Virus record (IMG/VR): IMGVR_UViG_3300032287_002786
Location: 1 to 21,341 of that record
Origin: a virus
Length of the DNA: 21,341 nt
Strand: one strand, 5' to 3'
Below the pieces are notes generated by a model that was not told the DNA's origin, ran no database searches, and worked only from the letters and a program-made list of their open reading frames with translations. The stretch's first letter is position 1. Each line of letters starts with the position of its first letter. A program made the translations under genes and the position numbers. Shown here piece by piece: positions 6,865 to 13,377 of this stretch.

Positions 6865-7228
6865 GGCTCTTGCTCAAACTCATATTTGTGAGATAAAGTT
6901 CAGGAGAAGAAGAATGGTTGCAGGTAAGCCATTATACAGGAGAATGCTTTGCACAAGTGCTCAGAATATCTTAAATTCATTTGAGGGTAGATTCACCTTG
7001 AATTACAGACCCACAACTCCTCCTCCTTTTGGAAATCCTTTTTACGACCCAAATCAAAAAAATCTCGTTATTCTTTGGGATATTTTTAAACAAGACTACA
7101 GGGCGATTAATATGAGTTTTTGTAATTTAATAGCAAGAGTTCCTGCAAATGATGAATTTTGGCAATTTTTCTTGGACAATTACTATCACAAGAGTCCTGC
7201 TGAAAAAATGTCATGGATGAATATGTAA
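6839..7228 (+). CDS. WYL_2 / Sm-like small beta-barrel protein (tentative)
   Basis: 129 aa. The sequence has the order expected of the T4-phage family listed as WYL_2 (formerly DUF2693): a charged strand ICEIKFRRRR, RRMLCTSAQNIL (about 34-45), then LVILWDIFKQDYRAINM, comparable to the LxVWDxxxxxWRSF strand of that family, followed by a C-terminal block beginning EFWQFF. Members are short SH3/Sm-like domains of uncertain function in phage genomes. The ATG lies in the 3' end of groES (26-nt overlap) after an AGAGAAG that could act as a ribosome-binding site. No enzymatic residues are recognised. Confidence 0.55.
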   Translation: MFISRENLKALAQTHICEIKFRRRRMVAGKPLYRRMLCTSAQNILNSFEGRFTLNYRPTTPPPFGNPFYDPNQKNLVILWDIFKQDYRAINMSFCNLIARVPANDEFWQFFLDNYYHKSPAEKMSWMNM

Positions 7229-7563
7229 ATTTTATGGTTGATCAAAGTGAAATATTTTTAAATAATTTACATAGGAATTTTAAATTCACTTGTAACAATA
7301 AGACACTCAAAGAGGGAAAACTCATATTGTTTAATTTGAGTGACTTCTATTATTCATTCACTTTGGATTTATCTGGATCTAAAAAACATTTTAAATTGCC
7401 AATGGCTTTTTCTATTTCTCAAACATTGAGTTCAATCCGTTTGGATTATACGATAAACACTCTTTGCCATAACATGGAAGATTTCGTTTTCAATTGTAAA
7501 ATGATAAAACCTAAAATGAAAAACAATCTCTATGACGGGGTTGTTGAAATGGTTTTCATCTAA
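7213..7563 (+). CDS. unknown phage protein
   Basis: 116 aa, not recognised. The predicted content is mixed alpha/beta with alternating hydrophobic strands (LILFNLSDFYYSFTLDL) and a C-terminal strand ending VVEMVFI. The ATG at 7213 overlaps the preceding gene by 16 nt; a second in-frame ATG at 7234 is possible. The stop codon overlaps the CTAAATA element of the gp15 late promoter. Its position between the WYL_2-like gene and a tail gene suggests late co-expression, but there is no functional clue. Confidence 0.6.
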   Translation: MDEYVNFMVDQSEIFLNNLHRNFKFTCNNKTLKEGKLILFNLSDFYYSFTLDLSGSKKHFKLPMAFSISQTLSSIRLDYTINTLCHNMEDFVFNCKMIKPKMKNNLYDGVVEMVFI

Positions 7564-7586
7564 ATAATACTAACAGGAGTATTATT
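7559..7586 (+). promoter_or_regulatory. late promoter and 9-bp hairpin holding the SD of the tail gene
   Basis: TCTAAATA (7559-7566) is a late-promoter match overlapping the upstream stop codon. Bases 7563-7571 and 7578-7586 are perfect reverse complements (9 bp) with a 6-nt loop, and the hairpin ends directly against the TTG start at 7587. The Shine-Dalgarno AGGAG (7575-7579) lies half in the loop and half in the 3' arm. A transcript reading through from upstream would form the full hairpin. One starting from the late promoter would lack the 5' arm and leave the SD open. Confidence 0.5.
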
Positions 7587-8396
7587 TTGAAACAAAGTCC
7601 CTATTTTTTTGAGGTAAAGGATCTTTTGATCCAATTTTTAGCTGCATTCAACAATGTGGTCATCAAACGTTTTAATGAAAACAGGGAAATTGGACAGACG
7701 GTTCAAGTTCGATATGTCTATGCTCCGAAGCAGCGAGTCATTTATGATTTGATAAATTTCTCTCAAAATATAACATTGCCAGTTGTAAGTATCCACATGA
7801 AAAGTTTTTCTAGGGATAACAATAGAGTATTCAATAAAAATATTGGATTTTATAAACCAGATTATATTAAAGAAAAACAAAATACTAATTTGACTCATTT
7901 TTATAGGACACCAGTTCCAGTCAATATCAGTATTACTATGGATATCATGGCGAAATACCAAACGGATTTGGATCAGATCATGTCTAATTTTATTCCGTTC
8001 TGTAATCCATATATCATACTTTCATGGAAGGTTCCAGAGGAATATAATCTTCCATATATAGAAGAGATTAGATCCGAGGTACTGTGGGATGGGACGGTAA
8101 GTGTGAATTATCCAACGGATATTAACGGAAGTCAAAAATACTTTGTAACTGGATCAACATCATTCACAATCAAGGGTTGGATATTTCCTCCAGAGGAAGA
8201 CCCTGTTAACAATATTTTCTTCGTAGATACGGCAATAGGGGCCGTGAAGGGAAACTTGCAAGATATGAGTTATTTTTCATTGAGTTCTCAAGTTGTTGTA
8301 AAAAAAGATTGCGCAACGTATTATAATACGGAGATAGTATCGGTTTCGGCAAATCCTCAAATGCAAGATGTAATTGAATTTGACGTTAACTTGTAA
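7587..8396 (+). CDS. 15: tail sheath stabiliser, gp15-like
   Basis: 269 aa, against 272 in T4 gp15. Family-like order: VVIKRF near the N-terminus (gp15: IQIKR); VQVRYVYAPKQRVIY (about 39-53; gp15: IRVPITYASKEHFM); LPVVSIHMKSF (about 64-74; gp15: LPRINLHLVDF); PVPVNISITMDIMAKYQTD and IMSNFIPFCNPYI (gp15: PIKMIYELSIFTRYEDD and ILPYFQPHF); and FTIKGWIFPPEED (gp15: FEVNGWMYPPVDD). gp15 caps the tail at its head-proximal end and docks it to the neck. The start is TTG at 7587, chosen for the AGGAG seven nucleotides upstream and the lack of an earlier ATG. The hairpin around the SD suggests timing control. Confidence 0.82.
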   Translation: MKQSPYFFEVKDLLIQFLAAFNNVVIKRFNENREIGQTVQVRYVYAPKQRVIYDLINFSQNITLPVVSIHMKSFSRDNNRVFNKNIGFYKPDYIKEKQNTNLTHFYRTPVPVNISITMDIMAKYQTDLDQIMSNFIPFCNPYIILSWKVPEEYNLPYIEEIRSEVLWDGTVSVNYPTDINGSQKYFVTGSTSFTIKGWIFPPEEDPVNNIFFVDTAIGAVKGNLQDMSYFSLSSQVVVKKDCATYYNTEIVSVSANPQMQDVIEFDVNL

Positions 8397-8404
8397 TTTC
8401 TTTC

Positions 8405-8432
8405 TTGCAAAGTAAAAAGCTTATGCTAAATT
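8405..8432 (+). promoter_or_regulatory. sigma70-like promoter, possibly overlapping a late element
   Basis: TTGCAA (8405-8410), a 16-nt spacer, then TAAATT (8427-8432), ending 6 nt before the ATG at 8439. The CTAAAT also resembles the late element, so timing is uncertain. No Shine-Dalgarno sequence is present. Confidence 0.42.
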
Positions 8433-8438
8433 GTGTTC

Positions 8439-8600
8439 ATGAGTGAAGAAACAAACAAACGAGACGTAGACATGGCAAAGGCCAAAGATGAGATTGAACA
8501 AATTCTAATTAAATACAAGGCTGTTCTCATACCTGTTATTGTACATCAAGGCGATAAGACGATCAGCCGTATTGATATTGCGCCAGTAACAAAAGACTAA
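8439..8600 (+). CDS. small unknown protein (53 aa) heading the nuclease/deaminase operon
   Basis: 53 aa. The N-terminal half is charged and helical (MSEETNKRDVDMAKAKDEIE), and the C-terminal half carries beta-prone segments (VLIPVIVHQG, TISRIDIAPV). The shape fits a compact alpha-beta phage protein. The stop overlaps the next start as TAATG, so it is translationally coupled to the nuclease. Promoter placement directly before this ATG supports it as a real gene. Function unknown. Confidence 0.62.
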   Translation: MSEETNKRDVDMAKAKDEIEQILIKYKAVLIPVIVHQGDKTISRIDIAPVTKD

Positions 8601-9325
8601 TGTGGACTAAAAGATTCCCTTTGATTGGAGAGGATATTCCAGTCCTCTCCAAGGAAAGTCACACGTATTCTGATTCAACTGGAAAAGTATACAAATCGGT
8701 ATCGAGTATTCTTTCCACGATCAAACCAAAATTTGATGTTGATCAAAAGGCTTTGGAGTACTCTCAGAGGAAAAAAATACCATTCAATGATGTATTGAAG
8801 CTTTGGGAGGAAAAAAAGACAACTGGTTTGGACTATGGTACAGAAGTTCATGAAAGCGTTGAAGCATATTTTATCAATAGGGAAATAAAAAACGAAAGAT
8901 ATTCGGAAATTATCAAGAAAATATTTGAAGACGTGTATTCTGAAAAAGGTTATAACGAATTGATTTGTTTTAATAAACAAAAAGGAATATGTGGAACGTC
9001 TGATTATGTTGTTTTTGACGAGGATAGTTTCGATATATCTGATTTTAAAACGAATAAGAAATTTAATTTCGAAAACCAATATGATGATAAATTTCTTCTT
9101 GATCCAGTTTCACATTTACCGAATTCCGAGTATTTCATATATGCATTGCAGTTATCTTTTTATGCTAAAATGATAGAGGAAATAACTGGACTGAGATGTG
9201 GTTCTTTGAATATTTTTTGGTTGAAAAGACAAATAGATACTAAAACAGTTTTCAAAGCAAAATGGTTGAGATACACTGTACCCTATCTTAAAAAAGAAGT
9301 TGAATCAATTTTATGTCACGTATAA
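8600..9325 (+). CDS. PD-(D/E)XK nuclease, RecB/Cas4-like exonuclease
   Basis: 241 aa. The catalytic signature is visible in order: GTEVHESVE (80-88, with His 84 as in GxxxHxxxE), GTSDYVVFD (132-140, Asp 135), DISDFKT (145-151, Asp 148 and Lys 150 as the D-x-K metal site), and ALQLSFYA (182-189, the QxxxY motif of Cas4/RecB-type nucleases). The likely activity is metal-dependent DNA exonuclease action, used in recombination, end processing or host DNA breakdown. No iron-sulphur cysteine cluster is obvious, unlike classical Cas4. It is coupled to the small gene upstream (TAATG) and overlaps the dCMP deaminase gene by 13 nt. Confidence 0.78.
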   Translation: MWTKRFPLIGEDIPVLSKESHTYSDSTGKVYKSVSSILSTIKPKFDVDQKALEYSQRKKIPFNDVLKLWEEKKTTGLDYGTEVHESVEAYFINREIKNERYSEIIKKIFEDVYSEKGYNELICFNKQKGICGTSDYVVFDEDSFDISDFKTNKKFNFENQYDDKFLLDPVSHLPNSEYFIYALQLSFYAKMIEEITGLRCGSLNIFWLKRQIDTKTVFKAKWLRYTVPYLKKEVESILCHV

Positions 9326-9732
9326 GTTGGGAAAATTATGCATTGGAACTCGCAAAAACTGCGAGTATGCGATCAGAAGATCCGTATAAAAAAGTTGGGG
9401 CTTGTGCATTATCTTTTGATAATCGTGTATTGGGGGTTGCATACAATGGATTAAAGAGTGGTAAAAATCCAGATGTTTCTTTTTGGAAAGACAGAGATGC
9501 AAGAAGACCATATATGATTCATGCTGAAACAAATGTATTATCACTTTTTTCAAGAAATGAATGTCGGCTTCTTGCTGTAACTATGATGCCTTGTTCTTGT
9601 TGCGCTAGAATGATTTGCGCATGGAATATACCTGAAGTGGTATATTTTGAGGAATATAATAGCATCGAATCGAAATACAGTATGGATATATTTGAATTCT
9701 ATAATGTTAAAATTACAAAATTGGAAAATTGA
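9313..9732 (+). CDS. deoxycytidylate (dCMP) deaminase
   Basis: 139 aa. Zinc-dependent deaminase with HAE at 70-72 (His ligand and catalytic Glu 72) and PCSCC at 93-97 (Cys 94 and 97 as ligands). The N-terminal WENYALELAKTASMRSEDP block and the VGACALSFDNRVLGVAYNG strand are typical of phage and bacterial dCMP deaminases. It converts dCMP to dUMP, feeding thymidylate synthesis during phage replication. Substrate is inferred from family resemblance; a tRNA or nucleoside deaminase is less likely given the N-terminal block. The start overlaps the nuclease gene by 13 nt. A divergent second deaminase follows after one base. Confidence 0.85.
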   Translation: MSRISWENYALELAKTASMRSEDPYKKVGACALSFDNRVLGVAYNGLKSGKNPDVSFWKDRDARRPYMIHAETNVLSLFSRNECRLLAVTMMPCSCCARMICAWNIPEVVYFEEYNSIESKYSMDIFEFYNVKITKLEN

Positions 9733-9733
9733 T

Positions 9734-10177
9734 ATGGCTTCTTTAAAACAAAAAAAATTACAGAAATTTGTTGAGATAGCGAAAGCGATGCAGCCGATAC
9801 ACCACTCTTATCCGACGATAAGAACGTTTCATGTGACATTTGCAATGCATAAACAAAGAACGGTGGCAATAGGAATCAACAATTACAAAACACACCCAAA
9901 TATAAAAAAGTTAAATTATCAATCCGAAGAAGGGGAAGACTTGCGTGATGTTGCAAGAGTTCATTCCGAGTTCAATTGTATTTCAAAATTACAAAATAAA
10001 ATGGACATTGAGAGTTTTGATGATATTGTTTTTGTGAACATACGTCTTGACAGAATGGGGAATGTAAGGTATTCTAGGCCATGTAATGGTTGCACCCACT
10101 TAATGAATCAAGTGGGTTATAAGAAAATATATTATTCTGGTGACTGTGGAAATTTTTTTGAAATGGAGAATCAATGA
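9734..10177 (+). CDS. second CDA-fold deaminase-like protein
   Basis: 147 aa from the ATG at 9734; an ATG at 9647 in the same frame would overlap the dCMP deaminase by 86 nt and is rejected. It carries its own zinc-deaminase signature, HSE at 77-79 (in VHSEFNCIS) and PCNGC at 116-120 (Cys 117 and 120), so it is probably catalytically intact. Apart from those motifs it is unlike its neighbour: the His-x-Glu has Ser rather than Ala, and a longer insert separates the motifs. The substrate is not predictable; a modified nucleotide, a free base or a nucleic acid is possible. The SD GGAG and start of the next gene lie in its 3' end (ATGA overlap). Confidence 0.75.
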   Translation: MASLKQKKLQKFVEIAKAMQPIHHSYPTIRTFHVTFAMHKQRTVAIGINNYKTHPNIKKLNYQSEEGEDLRDVARVHSEFNCISKLQNKMDIESFDDIVFVNIRLDRMGNVRYSRPCNGCTHLMNQVGYKKIYYSGDCGNFFEMENQ

Positions 10178-10422
10178 AAAAGAAATATCGTAAATTAGAG
10201 CAATTAAAAGAATTTGCAAAAAGTTATCAAAGTTCTGAAACGAATCTTAACAATAATAAAAAAAATTTGTTAAAAAGTAAAGAAGGTATTGCCAATCTTA
10301 CTGAAAGCTCATGTATTCGTCCAGATATATATCTCGATAATGATAGAAATTGCGATGGTTGTCCTTACTTTGATCATTGTATTTGTTCCATCAAACGTTT
10401 AGAGAAAAAAAGAAAACGTTGA
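10174..10422 (+). CDS. small basic Cys-rich protein
   Basis: 82 aa, not recognised. The N-terminal two thirds are Lys/Asn/Glu-rich and helical or disordered. The C-terminal third holds Cys residues in the pattern C-x13-CxxC-x5-CxC (about 49-72), ending in a strongly basic tail (KRLEKKRKR). A small zinc-binding or nucleic-acid-binding domain is likely. GGAG six nucleotides before the ATG gives it a clear SD, unlike the operon-leading genes. Its stop codon lies within the TTGACA of the next promoter. Confidence 0.65.
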   Translation: MKKKYRKLEQLKEFAKSYQSSETNLNNNKKNLLKSKEGIANLTESSCIRPDIYLDNDRNCDGCPYFDHCICSIKRLEKKRKR

Positions 10423-10447
10423 CATTTCAACTGAAAGGTTTTATAAT
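10419..10447 (+). promoter_or_regulatory. consensus sigma70 promoter
   Basis: TTGACA (10419-10424), exactly 17 nt, then TATAAT (10442-10447): a perfect consensus. The -10 ends only 5 nt before the ATG at 10453, which places the transcription start at the first codon. This is the clearest case of the leaderless layout. Confidence 0.82.
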
Positions 10448-10452
10448 AAATT

Positions 10453-10752
10453 ATGAAAATACTAGAAAAAGAATTCACATATAAGGGTTTTATTTTTAAT
10501 CAACTTTATCGTGATGGTAAATTTGCTATATATGAACAAAGCAGAGAAGACTTCAAAGTGAAAAAATATGAGGCTGTTGTTATTGAATCACATAATGGTT
10601 ATGATTTGGCTGGTCAACATTTTCCTCCAGCTGAAATGTATCCATCCTCGACACAATGGGGTGTTAAAGGTTTTACCTTGGATTCATATGATGATGCTTT
10701 AGACAAGGTAAAGTATTTAAAAAAAGTTGAATCGAAAAAGAAAGAAAAATAA
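10453..10752 (+). CDS. conserved-looking small phage protein, unknown function
   Basis: 99 aa. A beta-rich small domain with EFTYKGFIFNQLYRDGKFAIYEQ (about 6-28), YEAVVIESHNGYDLAGQHFPPAEMYPSS (about 39-66) and TQWGVKGFTLDSYDDAL; the tail is Lys-rich. The pattern 'hydrophobic strand, EMYPSS-x-QWG' is one I associate with small uncharacterised phage proteins, without known function. First gene after the perfect sigma70 promoter, with no Shine-Dalgarno, so probably leaderless and strongly expressed early. Followed after 2 nt by a 41-aa gene. Confidence 0.68.
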   Translation: MKILEKEFTYKGFIFNQLYRDGKFAIYEQSREDFKVKKYEAVVIESHNGYDLAGQHFPPAEMYPSSTQWGVKGFTLDSYDDALDKVKYLKKVESKKKEK

Positions 10753-10754
10753 TT

Positions 10755-10880
10755 ATGAGTAAAAATTATTCAAACCAAGCTGGTAAAGGTGACAAATATC
10801 GTCCAGTTGATGTTAAAAAATACAACGATAATTTTGATTCGATCAAGTGGAAATCAAAGGATAAAAAAGACAAAAAGTAA
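10755..10880 (+). CDS. 41-aa GKGDKYRPVD-motif phage protein
   Basis: 41 aa. It contains NQAGKGDKYRPVDVKKYNDNF, resembling a very small protein motif (GKGDxxRPxDxxKYxxN) that I have seen in many phage genomes, with no known function. The C-terminus is almost entirely Lys/Asp. The ATG is 2 nt after the stop of the previous gene and the stop overlaps the ABC-GNAT start as TAATG, so the three genes are an operon with coupled translation. The motif makes it credible despite its size. Confidence 0.7.
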   Translation: MSKNYSNQAGKGDKYRPVDVKKYNDNFDSIKWKSKDKKDKK

Positions 10881-11986
10881 TGTCCCAAATCGTACTTGAA
10901 TCCAATATTCAACATGATGAATATACATCGAAAACATCTAGTTTTTTCGATGTTCCATTTTCGGAAAAAAGTAAGGTAGTCATCGAAAATAACATAGAAC
11001 TTCCAGATGAATGGCAAATGGGTTTAATATATGGACCGAGCGGAAGTGGTAAAAGTACGCTTTTAAAAACATTCGGAAACATATCAACTCCGACTTGGGA
11101 TAACGATAAATCTTTAATATCAAATTTCAATCCAATAGAATTTGAGCGAGCATCGAAGGTTTTATGTGCTGTTGGATTGTCCACCATTCCAACTTGGTTC
11201 AGGTCTTTTAATGTTTTATCTAATGGCGAACAGTTCAGAGCAAATCTTGCGAAGTCTTTGATTGATGATAAAGAGGTTCAATTGATAGATGAATATACTA
11301 GTGTTATAGATAGAACGGTTGCTAAATCAGCATCACACTCTATTTCGAAATGGATAAGAAAAGAAAATAAAAAGAAAGTAATATTTGCTTCTTGTCACGA
11401 AGATATTATAGAGTGGTTGCAGCCAGATTGGATATACAATCCCCTTGAAGGAAAAACAATCCTTCCGAGGGGTTGTCTTCAGCGACCTCAAATTGAACTT
11501 AAAATTTTCAGAGCAAAATATTCGGCGTGGGAGTTATTCAAACAATATCATTATTTGAGTAGTGATTTGAATAAAGCGGCAAAATGTTTTATTGCATTTT
11601 GGAACAATATACCTGTTGCTTTTAATGCAACCTTGTCATTTCCTCATCCATCTGTTAAAAATGCATGGAGAGGTAGTAGAACTATAGTATTACCAGACTA
11701 TCAAGGTCTTGGTATAGGCTCAAGATTATCAGATCATGTTGCGAGTATGGTTGCTGCTAAAGGTGGTAGATATTTTTCCAAGACCATACATCCTTCTATG
11801 ATAGAATATAGATTGAAAAATAAAAATTGGAAAGAAACAACGCACTCTAGAAAAGCAAGAAACCCTTCTAATAAAAGTATGCTTGCTAGAAATTGGAATG
11901 CTACATCGAGATTTTGTTATGCCTTTGAATATGTAGGTAAAGCCTCTACTGAGGAAGAGGCTAATGTTTTTTGGGAGAAATGTTGA
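10880..11986 (+). CDS. ABC-type ATPase fused to a GNAT acetyltransferase domain
   Basis: 368 aa with two domains. The first (about 45-190) is a soluble ABC-type ATPase: Walker A GPSGSGKST at 52-60, signature LSNGEQ at 113-118, Walker B VQLIDE at 133-138, and a His switch SCH at 171-173. Only about 53 residues separate Walker A from the signature, shorter than transporter ABC domains, and no membrane segment exists. The second (about 205-365) resembles GNAT acetyltransferases, with the acyl-CoA loop QGLGIG at 275-280 and a following helix. The architecture matches COG2401, described as an ABC ATPase fused to a predicted acetyltransferase. The substrate is unknown; translation- or nucleic-acid-linked acetylation is one guess. 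Confidence 0.82.
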   Translation: MSQIVLESNIQHDEYTSKTSSFFDVPFSEKSKVVIENNIELPDEWQMGLIYGPSGSGKSTLLKTFGNISTPTWDNDKSLISNFNPIEFERASKVLCAVGLSTIPTWFRSFNVLSNGEQFRANLAKSLIDDKEVQLIDEYTSVIDRTVAKSASHSISKWIRKENKKKVIFASCHEDIIEWLQPDWIYNPLEGKTILPRGCLQRPQIELKIFRAKYSAWELFKQYHYLSSDLNKAAKCFIAFWNNIPVAFNATLSFPHPSVKNAWRGSRTIVLPDYQGLGIGSRLSDHVASMVAAKGGRYFSKTIHPSMIEYRLKNKNWKETTHSRKARNPSNKSMLARNWNATSRFCYAFEYVGKASTEEEANVFWEKC

Positions 11987-11989
11987 AAT

Positions 11990-12097
11990 ATGAAAAATGA
12001 TTGGTTTGACATTTGTGCTTGGTTTGTTATAGTAATTGCTACTATATATACGACACTTTATAGTATATATAAAATTATTGAGGTATATTTAAAATGA
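11990..12097 (+). CDS. 35-aa single-pass membrane peptide
   Basis: 35 aa. After a short polar start (MKNDWFD) comes one hydrophobic segment (about 8-31, ICAWFVIVIATIYTTLYSIY), then a short polar end. The ATG lies 3 nt after the ABC-GNAT stop, and the stop overlaps the next ATG (ATGA). It contains the SD (GAGGT) of the next gene. It may insert in the inner membrane. Similar tiny membrane peptides occur at 16320, 19859 and 21229 here. Confidence 0.55.
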   Translation: MKNDWFDICAWFVIVIATIYTTLYSIYKIIEVYLK

Positions 12098-12345
12098 TAA
12101 AAGAAAAAATTGAAGAAATTCTAGGAGAAGATGAAAATGTTCTACTTGCAGATGGTTTTGAAGATGCATTTGTGGGTATCGGTAGGCAATTTGGTAGACC
12201 TATTGCTGTATATGATAGATTTGAATGTATCGAGATTTTGATAAAAGAAGGAATGTCTGAAGAGGAAGCGGAGGAATATTTTCAATACAACACTGAAGGG
12301 GCATGGGTTGGTGATCAAACTCCGATATTTTTGGAGAGGATATGA
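12094..12345 (+). CDS. small acidic phage protein, unknown function
   Basis: 83 aa, acidic. The blocks AFVGIGRQFGRPIAVYDRFECIEILIKEGMSEEEAEEYFQYN and GAWVGDQTPIFLE match a pattern I associate with small uncharacterised proteins found in phages and some bacteria; function unknown. GAGGT nine nucleotides upstream of the ATG provides an SD. It overlaps both neighbours by 4 nt (ATGA type). Confidence 0.7.
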   Translation: MIKEKIEEILGEDENVLLADGFEDAFVGIGRQFGRPIAVYDRFECIEILIKEGMSEEEAEEYFQYNTEGAWVGDQTPIFLERI

Positions 12346-12689
12346 AAATAGAACTCCCAAAATCTTTTTATGAACTTGGTTTGATTAAATTTAAAGAACC
12401 AGTTTATATTGATTTGTATTTTGTAGATAGGAAAAATAAAATAGCTCATTTCGAATGGGACTTTGGAATGGATTGTAAAGTATTCTTGGATTCTTGGATG
12501 TTGGAAGATAGAGCACCAAAAGGAATTAAAAATAAAGTTTTAATGCAGATTCAATATGATATTGGACACAGTTTCTTTCATTATGAAGGAGATCCAAATT
12601 ATACATATTACCATTGGGCATTGGCAGCGTGGTTAAAAGATAGAGTAGAACTAGATGAAAACTTTGGACAAGATTCATACTACAAATAA
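12342..12689 (+). CDS. unknown phage protein
   Basis: 115 aa, not recognised. Aromatic-rich and acidic, with predicted strands near the start (YIDLYFVDRKNKIAHFEWDF) and a Trp/Tyr-rich C-terminus (YTYYHWALAAWLKDRVELDENFG). AGAGG just upstream of the ATG may be an SD, though close. Last gene of the operon that begins at 10453; a new promoter follows its stop by 3 nt. Confidence 0.62.
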   Translation: MKIELPKSFYELGLIKFKEPVYIDLYFVDRKNKIAHFEWDFGMDCKVFLDSWMLEDRAPKGIKNKVLMQIQYDIGHSFFHYEGDPNYTYYHWALAAWLKDRVELDENFGQDSYYK

Positions 12690-12692
12690 CCA

Positions 12693-12721
12693 TTGACATT
12701 TTATTGCTCCTACATTATTAT
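12693..12721 (+). promoter_or_regulatory. sigma70 promoter
   Basis: TTGACA (12693-12698), exactly 17 nt, then TATTAT (12716-12721). The -10 ends 8 nt before the ATG at 12730, giving a leader of 0-2 nt. Confidence 0.75.
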
Positions 12722-12729
12722 TTAAAAAA

Positions 12730-13377
12730 ATGAAAAAGAAAAGCAAACCATCTAAAAAAGTATCTATAGAGTTTGATGAAAGACATCTTGGTACTCTTGC
12801 GACAGCATTAGAAGTCTATTCTCGTCTTCGTTCTGGTCAAATCAAAATGGCAATGGATACAGCATTTTGGGATAAAGAATTAACATATCAAGATGGAGAG
12901 GTTCTTGAAAGCATGGTAAGAACTATTGTTTTTTATAAAGAAAAAGAACTAATGGAAAATCGCAATTGTTATTATGGTATTGGTTGCGAAAAAATGAAAG
13001 ATGGTACTGTTGCATGGGAAATTAAAAAGACTATAGAACAATATCTACATTATCAACGAAATGATGGTTATAGACAAATTTGTGATGTTTCGGGAAACGG
13101 AGCATTTCAAAGTTCTGATGTTCCTATACCAAAAATCATAGAACCTTCTCGTATGTTGTCGGAATTCGCTTATTGGAAACCACAAAAAGAATTTAGGATT
13201 CCACAAAGATACCAAGAACGAGTTGATAAAGCAATGAAAAGTAAAGACTTTACTTTAGTTTGGGAAATAGTAGACAAAGCATTTAAGAAAAATTTACCAA
13301 AAGGCTCTAGTTCTAGTGTGCAAGAAGTTGCTGGAACATATTATGTAATTGTTAAAGAAGCATATAAAAACGACTGA
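12730..13377 (+). CDS. unknown phage protein
   Basis: 215 aa. The N-terminus is Lys/Ser-rich (KKKSKPSKK), followed by a helical region ERHLGTLATALEVYSRLRSGQIKMAMDTAFW (about 18-47) of a kind I have seen in phage genomes without a known role. The C-terminal part is basic with a helix-strand pattern and no catalytic motif I can name. It leads an operon from a TTGACA/TATTAT promoter with no SD. The stop overlaps the HNH start (TGATGA). Confidence 0.66.
   Translation: MKKKSKPSKKVSIEFDERHLGTLATALEVYSRLRSGQIKMAMDTAFWDKELTYQDGEVLESMVRTIVFYKEKELMENRNCYYGIGCEKMKDGTVAWEIKKTIEQYLHYQRNDGYRQICDVSGNGAFQSSDVPIPKIIEPSRMLSEFAYWKPQKEFRIPQRYQERVDKAMKSKDFTLVWEIVDKAFKKNLPKGSSSSVQEVAGTYYVIVKEAYKND

Noticed and set aside
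8675-9079. Long antisense open frame (134 aa) under the PD-(D/E)XK nuclease
   Set aside because: Phe/Ile/Tyr-rich shadow of a real gene in AT-rich DNA, with no motif and no promoter.
8600-9325. Cas4 protein implying a CRISPR system
   Set aside because: The Cys residues for the iron-sulphur cluster are not evident and no repeat array exists in the window; a phage RecB-type exonuclease is enough to explain it.
9647-9733. Extension of the second deaminase from the ATG at 9647
   Set aside because: It overlaps the dCMP deaminase by 86 nt; the ATG at 9734 follows that stop by 1 nt.
10880-11500. Host ABC transporter ATPase carried by chance
   Set aside because: No permease or membrane segment is near, and the protein continues into a GNAT domain in one frame.
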